Assembly (NCBI GenBank): GCA_051004815.1
Contig: JBPCJY010000205.1
Span: 1-46,981, forward strand
Source: JBBQXY01 sp051004815
GTDB lineage: Bacteria; Chloroflexota; Ktedonobacteria; Ktedonobacterales; Ktedonobacteraceae
Direction of reading: 5' to 3'
Length of the DNA stretch: 46,981 nt
Below the pieces are notes generated by a model, which did not search any database, had not been told where the DNA came from, and worked only from the letters and a program-made list of their open reading frames with translations. Positions 7,349-17,600 of the stretch are shown one piece after another. Position numbers and translations under genes: made by a program. Within the stretch, counting starts at the first letter, position 1. Each line of letters opens with the position of its first letter.

Positions 7349-9286
7349 CTATTGCACTGACCAGACACGAACTGTCTTATCATCGCTGGCACTGGCAACA
7401 AATTTTCCATTAGGCGAAAAAGCGACAGCATTGACACTATCAGAATGTCCGGTATAACTAGATAACGAGCCATCGATCTTCCATAGCTGAGCTATAGCAT
7501 CTTCACCGCCGGAAGCCAGGTACTGTCCATTGGGCGACCAGCGCACTGCCCGCACCGTCCCATTATGCCTATATGAATAATACAAACTGGCTTGCGAAGC
7601 ATCCCAAATCTGAACAGTGTGGTCGTTTCCTCCTGAAGCGATCAGGTCAAGTTGAGGTGCCCAATCTACGCTGCGCACTTCGGCTTTATGTCCTGTATAG
7701 CGGATGATAGGCTGCCCATTTTCTGGATTCCAAACGTATACTTTAGTGTCATCACTCGCAGAAGCGACCTTATAGCTATCAGGTGAGAACGAAAGGGCGT
7801 TCACAACATCTGTGTGAGCAGTGAACGGATGATCCGGCAAGCCGAATCTGTATTTCATTGGGATATCAAACACCAGGGCTGAATTCCCTGAACCAACAAC
7901 CAGGTCTCCCTTGGCAGACCAGGCGGCAACACGCACAATTGACTCACCATTTTTCGGGTATCTCCCATAAACTTCCCCAGTGGTAGAGTCCCAAAGGTCT
8001 AGTATCCCATCGTCACTCACGGAGGCAATGGACTTCCCATCGGGAGACCATGCAATCGAAAGTACTCTACCTCCATGGTCGTGCCGTGTCACCAATCGTT
8101 TATGCAAGTCCCAAACCAGCACTGTATTATCATAACCACCAGAAGCAATATTTTTCCCATCAGGCGACCATGCCACTGCGCTTACCTTGTCCTCATGCCC
8201 ATTAAAGATCAAGCGTGTCCTGTTGTCCTTTGGCATGATTTTTGAATTTCCCATAAATCGTTGCCAAAAGGGGGCAATTACAACTTCTATTTCTCTTTCG
8301 CCCGCGATAACAGTAAATGCTATTAGTGTCGCTACTGACACAGTGATCCACTCTCGTCGTGTCAATGTAAATGTCTGATGAAGCGGTAGCGGCTTAGGTA
8401 TTGAAGAAACGGCTACTGCTAAAGCCTGGGCAAAGGCCAGCACACTCTTATACCGTTCTGCTGGATTCTTAGCGAGGGCGTGCGCTAATACCTTCTCAAC
8501 TACTAGAGGAACGATCGGGTTCCTGCCTCTATCCTGGTCAAAGGGAGGAAGCTTTTCTTTATGCTGTCTTGCCAATTGGATGTGTGTACCCTCAAATGGA
8601 CGTTTGCCGTACAACCACTCGTAAGTTACAACAGCTAATGAATATTGGTCACTAGCTTCGCATGGCTTACGATTCCACTGTTCAGGAGCCATATATGCTG
8701 CAGTACCTATAGCATCATCCACGAGATCGTATTCAGGTCTAAAGGCAATACCAAAATCACTGAGTCGAATTTTATCCGCGCTATCAGGATTATCTGGATC
8801 TTCTTTCACCTGAAGGATATTCTCTGGCTTGACATCTCTATGAATCACCCCTTTTGCATGAGCATAATCCAACGCCTTTGCTAATTGATAGATATAGTCC
8901 ACCACCTGATCCAGTGGCACAATGGAACCGTTAGGATAGAGTTTACCCAGATTTTCCCCCTCGCGGCTCATGACGATAAAGGGCATATTCAATAACTTAG
9001 CATTTTTTTGCTCAACATCGTACTCATAGACGCAAACGATGTTTTCATGGGGTGGCGTTGTTAGCCGTATAAGGGTTTTGCCCTCTTCAATGAACTTTTC
9101 TCGTCTTTTTTGGTCGGTTAAAAGCACAGAGAGGATTTTAATGGCAACTGGTCTCTTTGGGTCTCTATTATCTTGACCCAGATATACGTGGCCAAAATGG
9201 CCTTTGCCAAGTAGGTAAAGCAGAGTATACTTACCTACTATTTCTCCTCTTAGATCATCGGAAGGTTGGGTTGCGTCAGTACTCAT
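7349..9286 (-). CDS. Membrane Ser/Thr protein kinase with a C-terminal seven-blade WD40 propeller
   Basis: Receptor-like kinase. N-terminal Hanks-type domain: G-loop GKGHFG (27-32), catalytic lysine K50 in VAIK, HRDVKPEN (149-156, base D151), DFG (177-179) and APE (200-202). One transmembrane helix at about 312-329 puts the kinase inside and the propeller outside. The C-terminal half has seven WD40 repeats (for example FSPNGKFVASASDDKTVRVW), enough for one closed propeller. It is a close tandem paralogue of the gene at 9753-11684, including an almost identical upstream promoter. All catalytic residues are present, so it should be active. Last gene of the minus-strand block; a terminator hairpin follows. 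The ATG follows AAGGGAT. Confidence 0.93.
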   Translation of the reverse strand: MSTDATQPSDDLRGEIVGKYTLLYLLGKGHFGHVYLGQDNRDPKRPVAIKILSVLLTDQKRREKFIEEGKTLIRLTTPPHENIVCVYEYDVEQKNAKLLNMPFIVMSREGENLGKLYPNGSIVPLDQVVDYIYQLAKALDYAHAKGVIHRDVKPENILQVKEDPDNPDSADKIRLSDFGIAFRPEYDLVDDAIGTAAYMAPEQWNRKPCEASDQYSLAVVTYEWLYGKRPFEGTHIQLARQHKEKLPPFDQDRGRNPIVPLVVEKVLAHALAKNPAERYKSVLAFAQALAVAVSSIPKPLPLHQTFTLTRREWITVSVATLIAFTVIAGEREIEVVIAPFWQRFMGNSKIMPKDNRTRLIFNGHEDKVSAVAWSPDGKNIASGGYDNTVLVWDLHKRLVTRHDHGGRVLSIAWSPDGKSIASVSDDGILDLWDSTTGEVYGRYPKNGESIVRVAAWSAKGDLVVGSGNSALVFDIPMKYRFGLPDHPFTAHTDVVNALSFSPDSYKVASASDDTKVYVWNPENGQPIIRYTGHKAEVRSVDWAPQLDLIASGGNDHTVQIWDASQASLYYSYRHNGTVRAVRWSPNGQYLASGGEDAIAQLWKIDGSLSSYTGHSDSVNAVAFSPNGKFVASASDDKTVRVWSVQ

Positions 9287-9321
9287 TGGCTATTATCCCT
9301 TTAGGACAATATCTACCCATA

Positions 9322-9349
9322 ATTATACAAGAAAAGTGCTTTCACGCAA
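9322..9349 (-). promoter_or_regulatory. Promoter of the kinase at 7349-9286 (duplicated element)
   Basis: -35 TTGCGT (9344-9349), 16-bp spacer, -10 TATAAT (9322-9327) on the minus strand. The whole stretch from about 9315 to 9361 is nearly the same as 11708-11755 upstream of the neighbouring kinase, with acccata-ttatacaag conserved around the -10 and caacaagtataacat upstream of it. Confidence 0.75.
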
Positions 9350-9362
9350 CAAGTATAACATA

Positions 9363-9752
9363 GATTGTCGTGATTAATATACTTCTACAGAGGCAATTTG
9401 ATATCGATAAAATAAATTCATTCATTTTACCTCTTTTTATGTCAAATTATATCAATTGCTATCTAATAATAACTGCATTGATTTATAGTGTTGTTCAAAG
9501 TGAGTTTTAAGTCTTCAATTGGCATGGTAAGCACGTAAATACAGTAATAGACCTGCTTAGCTATGGGCACTGAATTCATCTGATGAACCGGAACCACTGT
9601 TTTTACGATTTGTAGTAAAAACGAGGGAAGCTTAGGAGATGTTGTCTTGATCAGCAGCACGGTATGAATGTTGTGGCAGGGCGTAGCTCTTGCATGAGGT
9701 ATCCCACATTTCTGCGTCATAAACTAACCTGAACCAACACATGGTTACACGC
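9363..9752. other. Intergenic AT-rich stretch without a supported gene
   Basis: 390 bp between the two kinases. A minus-strand reading frame of 85 codons (9463-9720) has no recognisable domain, no convincing ribosome site and an unusual composition, so I do not call it. No hairpin with a T-run stands out. Confidence 0.5.
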
Positions 9753-11684
9753 CTACAAATTCCAGATATACACCATCTTGTCATCGCCACCAGAAACAGC
9801 GTATTTAGAATCGGGCGAAACCGCTACAGCATTGACGCTAGCTGAATGACCAGTATAGATTGATATTGACTTATCGATTTTCCATACTTTAGCAATATTA
9901 TCGTCACCGCCCGATACAAGAGATTCTCCATCAGGAGCCCACGCTACTGCTTTCACGGGCATATAACCATGTTCGCTATCACCATGCTTATATGAGTCGA
10001 ACAGAACTCCAGTTGAAGCATCCCAGATTTGGACGGTGTGGTCTGCTCCTGCCGAGGCGATTAGATCAAGTTGTGGAGCCCAACCTACACTTAGCACTTC
10101 ATCCGTATGTCCTCTGTAGGGGGGATAGAGGCGTTGGGCACTTTCTGAATCCCACACACATACGGTATAACCGTCGCCTCCAGAAGCAACCTTGCTACTT
10201 CCAGGTGAGAACGAAAGAGTATTCACAGTGCCTCCGTGATCAGAAAACGAGTTATCAGCATTATCGTGAGTAAAGCCTCTCTGGATAGGGATGTCATACA
10301 CCAGGGCGGTTTTCCCTATACCAACAGCAAGGTCTGCCATTACTGACCAAACAGCAACCCTTACCCCTGTCTGCGTATATGTACGATATATGTCGCCAGA
10401 GGTAGCGTCCCAAATGTCTAGCACACCATCTTGACTGACGCTGGCGATATACTTACTGTCAGGAGACCATGATATAGAAAGTACCTTGCTTTGATGGTCG
10501 TGTCGAACTTTTTTTGCTTCATGCATACTCCAAACAAAGATCGCCCCTTGCGCATCCGCTGAAGCAATATGCTTCCCATCGGGCGACCAGGCGACGGCTT
10601 GAACCTCGGCCTGGTGTTGCTTGAAGGTGTAGATCGTTTGATGTTGTTTCGATGCTAGCTTCCCTGGTGTTCCACTGCTTGCTGAGGTATTTGCAGACGT
10701 TTTTAACGTTCCAGTAGGTGCTGGTTTTCTGTAGGGATTCCCCAGAAGATTCCATGATACTCCTGCAATAGCAAACCCTGCTGCAATTACGGAACTAATC
10801 AATAGAGCACGTCGCGAGATTCTAACCCGTCGAATAGTTGGCTGGGATGGAACTGCCTTCCTGAATTTCTCAGCAAATTCTTCCACACTCCCATACCGCC
10901 TTTCCGGTCGCTTGTTCAAAGCACGCCGCAGAACTCTTTCCACTTTATATGGAACGCCCAATTTTCTTAGTTGGAAGCCAGGAAGAACTTTAACCTTATG
11001 TTGACCCGCTATTTCCGCGGTTGACCCCTGAAAGGGCGGTTTACCACATAACAATTCATACGCTACCACAGCCAACGCGTATTGATCGCTAGCTGAATAG
11101 GCATCCCCATCCCACTGTTCGGGTGCCATATAGGCCGAAGTACCCATTACATCACCACTTGTAGAAATGCTTGTCAATTGCTTCGCGAGACCGAAGTCAC
11201 CCAATAAGACGTTCTCATTTATATCGACTAATATATTCTCTGGTTTGACATCTCTATGAATCACTCCATGCTCGTGAGTATATTGTAAGGCAGAAGCAAT
11301 TTGTCCGATATGAGATACGATTTTATGTACAGAAGCAGTTTTCCCTCTTGGATAAAGCTCATGCAGATTGCCCTTTTCATAATATTTCATTACGAGATAG
11401 AAAACATTTCCCTCGATACCATAGTCATATACACGCACAATATGAGGATGATCAAACTCTAAAAGGATTCTAGCCTCTCGGCGGAGATGTTCCTGCTCCT
11501 CTTGGGAGGTGGAAATGATTTCGACGGCAATAGCGACCTTTCGCTCTGGGTTCCTGACATCATACCCTAAATACACATGGACGTAGCCACCTTCCCCTAT
11601 AGGGCGAATCAGGTGGTAGTTACCAAACTGTCTTCCTCTGAAATCTTGAACGTGTAAATCTTTGTTGCTACTCGTGGGCATCAT
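9753..11684 (-). CDS. Membrane Ser/Thr kinase-WD40 protein lacking the VAIK lysine
   Basis: Same architecture as its downstream paralogue: kinase domain, one transmembrane helix at about 297-316 and seven WD40 repeats. The catalytic loop HRDVKPEN (143-150), DFG (163-165) and APE (187-189) are intact, but the beta-3 motif reads VAIAV, with A53 where the ATP-positioning lysine should be. The nucleotides (GCT ATT GCC GTC) are unambiguous. It is therefore either an atypical kinase (as in WNK kinases, where another lysine takes over) or a pseudokinase regulating its paralogue. Two ATG codons are adjacent; AAGGAGG sits two bases before the first and five before the second (11681), which favours the second. 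Confidence 0.9.
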   Translation of the reverse strand: MMPTSSNKDLHVQDFRGRQFGNYHLIRPIGEGGYVHVYLGYDVRNPERKVAIAVEIISTSQEEQEHLRREARILLEFDHPHIVRVYDYGIEGNVFYLVMKYYEKGNLHELYPRGKTASVHKIVSHIGQIASALQYTHEHGVIHRDVKPENILVDINENVLLGDFGLAKQLTSISTSGDVMGTSAYMAPEQWDGDAYSASDQYALAVVAYELLCGKPPFQGSTAEIAGQHKVKVLPGFQLRKLGVPYKVERVLRRALNKRPERRYGSVEEFAEKFRKAVPSQPTIRRVRISRRALLISSVIAAGFAIAGVSWNLLGNPYRKPAPTGTLKTSANTSASSGTPGKLASKQHQTIYTFKQHQAEVQAVAWSPDGKHIASADAQGAIFVWSMHEAKKVRHDHQSKVLSISWSPDSKYIASVSQDGVLDIWDATSGDIYRTYTQTGVRVAVWSVMADLAVGIGKTALVYDIPIQRGFTHDNADNSFSDHGGTVNTLSFSPGSSKVASGGDGYTVCVWDSESAQRLYPPYRGHTDEVLSVGWAPQLDLIASAGADHTVQIWDASTGVLFDSYKHGDSEHGYMPVKAVAWAPDGESLVSGGDDNIAKVWKIDKSISIYTGHSASVNAVAVSPDSKYAVSGGDDKMVYIWNL

Positions 11685-11713
11685 ACCCTCCTTAAAGGCA
11701 ATCCTTACCCATA

Positions 11714-11741
11714 GTTATACAAGAAAATTGATTTTATGCAA
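11714..11741 (-). promoter_or_regulatory. Promoter of the kinase at 9753-11684 (duplicated element)
   Basis: -35 TTGCAT (11736-11741), 16-bp spacer, -10 TATAAC (11714-11719), matching the promoter at 9322-9349 base for base over most of its length. Confidence 0.72.
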
Positions 11742-11946
11742 CAAGTATAACATATATCTCATCATTTTTATAGTAGCATATGCATGATTCATCTCACTGA
11801 GAGATAGTTTTTGGAATTTTGCTTTCATTTCCTCCACGTTTATATTAACATGAGCATTGTTATAGTTCATGGTATTATAATCGTTGAAAATGAAAGCAGA
11901 GTGTATCAATTGGTGAATAGAAAGAACAAACCTGTTATGTTGCTGG

Positions 11947-13905
11947 TTACGGACGCCGCATACCTTTCATGAAGCGCAGCCATCGCTTCATTTGTCGTTT
12001 CAGATATGGAGAGGATGTTGGCGATGCTGCCGCTGTGAACGCGTCGGCAAAGTCCTCTACATTGGTAAAACGCCGTTTGGGATTTTTCGCGAGAGCTGTC
12101 AATACCACATCTTCTACCTCGGGTGATACGTTCGGGGCTTGCTCTCGCAAGGATGGAGGCCGATCATGCAGGTGATGATTCATGAATTCGTATAAGGTTG
12201 CCCCTTGAAACGGCACGGTTCCACAGAGTAGTTCATATGCTACCACTGCTAAAGCGTACTGATCGCTGGCGGCACACGGCTCGCCTTGCCATTGCTCAGG
12301 AGCCATGTAAGGTAGGGTGCCAGAAACTTTGTCCCGATTCTGATAGGGGTTGGCAGGGTTGCGTTCGAGTTGCGCGATACCAAAGTCGCTGAGCAAAAGA
12401 GCAGTATCAGCACCAAGCAGAATATTTTCTGGCTTCACATCTCTATGAATGACCCCTTGCGTATGGGCGTACTGTAAAGCACTGGCAATTTGTTTGATGT
12501 AGGGTACAAGCACTGCTGATGGTGCCCGAACACCACGCGGATAGCGTTGCCGTAAATTGCCCTGGGGAGCGTAATCCATGACGAGAAAAGGAACATTGCT
12601 CGCTACGCCAAAATCAAGCACACGTACAATGGCTGGATGTTTGAGCTTCGCCACCATTTGAGCTTCATTAAGAAAGCCTTGTAGTTCGCCTTCTGGTAAA
12701 TGGAGCTTCAATACTTTTACAGCCACTTGTGTTTTTAGATAGATATGCTTGCCCAGGTAAACGGTGGCACGACCGCCTTCTCCGATGATGTCGTTGAGAA
12801 TATAGCTGCCAAAACGTTGCCCGACATAGTTTGTCACTTTCCCCTTTTTCTTGCCTCCCACATTAGCTTGCGCTCCTTTGTTGTCAATTTGCACATCGTC
12901 GTGGGTTTCTGTTTCTTGCATAGAGGGCCACAAGGCTCTTGAGGCGTCCATATCTTCACCTACATACAGCATACCAGCATCTGAATCGGGGATCAGAAGT
13001 ATGCCTTTGGCATCAAGCACAATCTCTGCCGCATTGCGCACATCCTGATCGCTATCACGACAGGCAGCACGTAACACGACAGGTAAGGATGCTGGTGGTG
13101 TAACGATTTCTAATTGACCGAGTGCCAGGATGGCCTCCTTGCGCACCGCGCTCTGTGTATCTTGTTGAACGGCGTCAATGAGTGCATTCAGAGCGGCGTA
13201 CTCTTCTGGCTGTGTCGGCTCTGCTAGCCCTTCTATTTCTCCCAATACGCGTGCCGCATTGATCCGCACCTTGACTTCACCGTGTTGTAGATCATTGATG
13301 AGATTCTTTATGGGTAGCCGCCTTCCGAGGGCATAGATCGCCGCTTCACGAACAAATTTCTCTTCATCATACAAGGCCACTTGCACCTTCTGAGGTAGAC
13401 GTTTGCCCAGTGTCAGCACGGCGGTTTCCCGCACCGTCCAATCAGGATCACGCAAGGTTGGCTGGAGATACTCTACCGACACCCGTTTTCCCAATGCACC
13501 CAGCACCTGTAACGCGACAATCCGCACTACCGCCTCTTCATCACGCAAACATGGAAGCATTTCTTTCACTGGTATATGTTCTCCCCATGTTCCCAACACC
13601 TCTAGAGCGGCGATCCGCACCTCTACCGCCTCATCATGTAACCATTGAAGCAGCTGTGCTATTGCGCCTGGATCGGTCGCGCCCTGTAATGCCTGCACTG
13701 CTTGCACCCGTACCTGCGCAGAAGCTTGTTGCTGAGAGAGCAACCATCGTTCGGAAAAGTGAATAGGGTCAGTATTTAGCAATTCTCGCTGAGACATCCC
13801 ACCTATGAAATGAGGTGAGGTAGTATGTACATCTTCCAGATTGAGCGACGATTCCACTATTTCCTGTTCTACAGAGAAATCCTGCTCATTACCTTCGTGT
13901 TCCAT
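11947..13905 (-). CDS. HEAT-repeat Ser/Thr protein kinase
   Basis: Soluble kinase with the order reversed relative to its neighbours: residues about 60-300 are HEAT/PBS-lyase-type repeats (units such as VRIAALEVLGTWG, VREAAIYALGRRL and VRINAARVLGEI), then a linker, then a Hanks-type kinase at about 365-630. Catalytic residues are present: G-loop GEGGRA (375-380), K397 in VAVK, HRDVKPEN (487-494), DFG (507-509) and APE (535-537). The C-terminus is basic (KRQMKRWLRFMKGMRRP). No transmembrane helix is seen. Its ATG lies 3 nt after the sigma-factor stop, and its ribosome site GAGGAAGGA is inside that gene, so the two are translationally coupled. Phosphorylation of the sigma factor is a reasonable inference. 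Confidence 0.92.
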   Translation of the reverse strand: MEHEGNEQDFSVEQEIVESSLNLEDVHTTSPHFIGGMSQRELLNTDPIHFSERWLLSQQQASAQVRVQAVQALQGATDPGAIAQLLQWLHDEAVEVRIAALEVLGTWGEHIPVKEMLPCLRDEEAVVRIVALQVLGALGKRVSVEYLQPTLRDPDWTVRETAVLTLGKRLPQKVQVALYDEEKFVREAAIYALGRRLPIKNLINDLQHGEVKVRINAARVLGEIEGLAEPTQPEEYAALNALIDAVQQDTQSAVRKEAILALGQLEIVTPPASLPVVLRAACRDSDQDVRNAAEIVLDAKGILLIPDSDAGMLYVGEDMDASRALWPSMQETETHDDVQIDNKGAQANVGGKKKGKVTNYVGQRFGSYILNDIIGEGGRATVYLGKHIYLKTQVAVKVLKLHLPEGELQGFLNEAQMVAKLKHPAIVRVLDFGVASNVPFLVMDYAPQGNLRQRYPRGVRAPSAVLVPYIKQIASALQYAHTQGVIHRDVKPENILLGADTALLLSDFGIAQLERNPANPYQNRDKVSGTLPYMAPEQWQGEPCAASDQYALAVVAYELLCGTVPFQGATLYEFMNHHLHDRPPSLREQAPNVSPEVEDVVLTALAKNPKRRFTNVEDFADAFTAAASPTSSPYLKRQMKRWLRFMKGMRRP

Positions 13906-13908
13906 AAC

Positions 13909-14553
13909 TTATCCTTCCTCGTCTACAAGCGTTTTCAAGGACGCTTGCAATAATTTCCTACTGCGTGAGATGTGTGACTTCACCGTTCCCTCTGGCTGAT
14001 TGAACAGTCTGGCGATCTCTAGAGAGCTATAGTCTTCAACAAAATAGAGAAAAGCAGTTTTCCGATAGATTGTCGGAAGCTTCAAGATCGCACCCAAAAC
14101 TTGCTCGTGTATGTCTAGTGCCTCCGAGATAGTCTCAGGTCGCTCCTGATTAGGTACCTCTAACCTATCGAGAAGCTCAACATCAAACCCCTCACTTTGT
14201 ATCGACATCTCAAGGAGTTTCTTTTTCTCCAGATGCTTTTTCGCCCTATTAATGGCAATCGTATACAGCCAGGCTTGTGGTTTTAGTTGTCGCATACGTT
14301 CCGGCTGGAACTTTTGTAACGATAGGAACGCGCTAAACAATGCCTCTTGCAGTATCTCTTCGGCAAGTTCCCGATAACACAGCATAGCATAGAGCTTTCT
14401 CAAGAGCCTTTCCCTATACTTTCTTTCGAGCAAAGCAAAAGCATTATCAAAAGCGGCCTTATTAAAAGGAGCTACACTTGTTGCCAGAGCAAACACTATC
14501 TCCTGGTCACTTGTTTCTCTCTCACTGCTACCCATATTTTTTCTTTCAGGCAT
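13909..14553 (-). CDS. ECF-type RNA polymerase sigma factor
   Basis: 214-residue group IV sigma factor. Region 2 is at about 35-105 (ELAEEILQEALFSAF, then KPQAWLYTIAINRAKK, the usual 2.3-2.4 segment) and region 4 at about 150-205 (LPTIYRKTAFLYFVEDYSS, EGTVKSHISRSRKLL). No anti-sigma gene lies next to it; the coupled partner is the HEAT-repeat kinase. This matches known ECF groups controlled by Ser/Thr kinases, such as EcfP with PknT in Vibrio. A second in-frame ATG at 14535 is possible. The upstream stretch carries an inverted repeat at 14579-14601. It could drive transcription of its own cluster, including the tubulin-like genes. Confidence 0.88.
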   Translation of the reverse strand: MPERKNMGSSERETSDQEIVFALATSVAPFNKAAFDNAFALLERKYRERLLRKLYAMLCYRELAEEILQEALFSAFLSLQKFQPERMRQLKPQAWLYTIAINRAKKHLEKKKLLEMSIQSEGFDVELLDRLEVPNQERPETISEALDIHEQVLGAILKLPTIYRKTAFLYFVEDYSSLEIARLFNQPEGTVKSHISRSRKLLQASLKTLVDEEG

Positions 14554-14578
14554 CTAGTCAACGATCCTACTATGTGTA

Positions 14579-14601
14579 ATCCTATACTAACATGATAGGA
14601 T
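14579..14601. promoter_or_regulatory. Inverted repeat upstream of the sigma-factor gene
   Basis: Arms ATCCTAT and ATAGGAT with a 9-bp spacer, about 26 bp before the sigma start. A third related word (gatcctac) lies at 14563-14570. It may be an operator or promoter part. I cannot assign a regulator. Confidence 0.4.
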
Positions 14602-14683
14602 GCAATTTTACATAGCAATTTCGTCTTTTGCGCTATAGTTTCTGAAAGCTGAGAGTAGCAGTGAATTATGATTGCTATATCAA

Positions 14684-17600
14684 TCAGGGTTGAACCAGAG
14701 AACTACTCGTTGATGTTGCCGCTGGGGCATCAGCAATGGGTTCCTGCTGAGCAACCACGGCTTCTACTACTTTCACGGTTTCATCCTCTTCTGCGGGTTC
14801 AGGTTCAGGTTCAAGTTCAGGTACGGGTACAACACTTGGCTCGGGCAACAACACGGGGTCGGCCACATAGCGTTGGATGTCCAGGAGCAGGATACGCTCT
14901 CCATCGGGAAAATCGATAATACGTGGGAGCCGCATGCTTTTGAGACCCTGACGGAAGCGATGGCTTTGCAGAGAGGGAGACAGGAGTAAGAAGACGTCGC
15001 CACCGCGCCCGTTTTTCAAACTGCGACCAAAGAGAACCGAATGGGCCAGTAATTTGCGCATAATGGCTCGTGGGTCATAATGCTTTTGCTGTATGCGCAT
15101 GAGTTGGGCTAAAACACCATCCTGGAGCAGAGCCTGGTCCAGACGCGGGTCTTTATGCTGCCAGAATATTTGGCCCCATGTCGCGACCGCTTCGGTGACA
15201 ATTGTGCTACCCACCGCGTCATCATCCTCGTTTTGAGTCGTCTGCGCTTGCAAAGTAGCCTGGCTTGCCTTTTTATTGAGCGTCTTGACTAACATGTTCA
15301 GGGCAGGGGTTTGCTGAAGGGCCGCTTCACTCATGTTCTTATAGCGCTCCATCACAGAATGATTATTCCTGACCGCGAGCGGATCGACGGCAAAGCGCAT
15401 TGCTACCGCTACCAGATTTGTGATGAGCAGTACCAGCTGATGCTGCTCACTGTTGGCCGTTGTCGGCTTGTCCTCTAATTGTTGGCCGATCTCTTCGGCT
15501 TTTTCGACGCCTTCGGCCCGCAATAGAAATTCAGCCAGTTCCCGTATGTCCTCGTTCTCTGAGACCAGTGACTGCCGTAAGTCTTTGTAGACATCTGTTA
15601 TGGCATCCATTTCCAGCATTTCATCGCGGATATGCAGGTTTAACCACACATCGCCGTTGACTGTCGAACCAGACCCTTGCTGCGTCTCACTCTGGCTCGA
15701 TAGCAGACGATTAGCGGCCAGTTGTTGTTGACGTTGTATCTTCTCAGCCACGTCGTCTAACGTATCGCAGAGCTGATTGACGCGGAAGTAGTAACCGCCA
15801 AGGCCTTCTTTCCCGTCAGTCAACTCCGCATGCTGGAGGATATCCAGAACAAGGTCGTCGGCAATGAAGTTGGTAACAGAGGTCAAATCGTTGCGGTGTT
15901 GTTCACGCAATACAGTAACAATGTGTACGCGTTCCTTCTGTAGGTGATCCAGCCACCAGAAGAAGTAGCCAATCTCAACCAGGAGGAAGACTATCACAAA
16001 GATGCCAGCATAAAACGCCCACTGCGGGAAGAACGAAAGCCATGCCAGGTACTGGAAGCTGGTGGGATCATTAAATACATTACTTAAAGTATTTAATGTA
16101 TAACTAACCAGCAGACCCGATAGTGAGAACGTCAATAGGAGCAACCAGAAAAACAGCTCTACCCGTATAGGGGAACGTTTCTTATCCATGACCAGTGGTC
16201 GGAGCGCGAAGAGTTCTAAAGCAAACAGTACGAGAACAACGAGCCAGCCTGCCAGTGCTAGCGTCGGTACACCCAGGAGAGGAGTATCAATGAAGGGCAG
16301 GAAATTGGTGGCATTGCGCAGAATGGCATGATGCAACCAGGCGAAACCGACCAGCACAGAGATAATGCTCAATGCCATAATCAGAATAAGCGATAGAACC
16401 TCTAGCCCTATCTTCAAGGAGAGCACACCGCTAAAGAGTGGCAAGCTATCAATATGTTTCTTGAGGTTGTTGATCAAATTCTGGCTGGATTGTTCAAACT
16501 CCGCCTTCTTTTTCTGCAAACCATCCTTGCCCACCAGAGGATTCAGAGGGTTATTCTGATGCTCTTGTTGGAAGTGTGAGATAGCAGACCCCAATGCCCA
16601 TAACTGTGTGCGTGCTCGCTGGACGGCACCGGTGGCCCCCAAGAAAAAACGGGGATTACTGAGAATCTGTTCGGCCTCGATCTGTAACTTCCCCAGGTCT
16701 GTGACCTGGCGTTCCGCCAGGCTTTTGTTCTCTTTCTCGCGCAGCACATGCATCACCTGTAGGGTGCTTTGCAACACACTATCTTGCATCGTTGGCTCGC
16801 TAGCAGAGGTGCTATAGGTATTGACCAGTTTGGTCTGATAAGCTTTCAGGTCACTGATCGTGTTCTGCCGAATATTGAGGTTAAAATGGCTATCGGTAAA
16901 GATATCCCCATTACTCTCTGACACCTTTCGGGCATCGCGCACGCCATCCAGAGCGGGAACCTCACCGGGGATATTGTCGGGTATTGTCCGTTGGACCCGC
17001 TCCCGCCAGTCTTTGAACCAGGCCTCGGCGACCGCCGCGATGCGCACCCGCTCCTTGTTGTTATCGGTGGGTTTCTGGCGCAGGATATTGATGACCTCTT
17101 TGGCCAGGCCAAAATTGAGCCAACGCCTTCCCCAGCGTGCGGAGTATTCTAATGCAGCGAGGCCCACCACATACGTATGGAAGGGGAGACGAAGCTCTTT
17201 CGCGCCGTTGCCGTTTTTCTGGACAGCCATAGTATCGGTAGTCTCTGGTGTAGCCACATTAAACGGAGGAATAATGAGGAGGACATAGAGCAGCAACTCG
17301 GCAAGGTAAGCCTGCACTGTACCGGCGATCAAGGCGGCATCATCGCGGTAGTCCTCGCTCAAGATGAGCGCGTCGAGATGCGTCCAGCCATTATTGCGCA
17401 TCAGGCCATTAATTAGCCGGGCCGGTGGACCGCTATAGCCATCATTGCCCAGGCAGAGGATCGTAGTATTGATGAACTCCTGGTACCCCTTGCGGTTCAA
17501 TTTCCGATAATGATCCTTTAAAGCATCCGCGTAGAGGGCTGCACTGGTCAGGGTGTCTGAGCGTTTGGCATCGGCCAGGAAGATCACGCGCACCGTAGCA

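Noticed and set aside
9463..9720. 85-codon minus-strand reading frame between the two kinases
   Set aside because: No recognisable domain, no ribosome site at a proper distance and irregular composition; most likely chance in AT-rich DNA.
7349..11684. WD40 kinases as one fused or frameshifted gene
   Set aside because: Each has its own complete kinase domain, transmembrane helix, seven WD40 repeats, ribosome site and promoter.
11715..11909. 64-codon minus-strand frame upstream of the second kinase
   Set aside because: It overlaps the conserved promoter of that kinase and has no domain or ribosome site.
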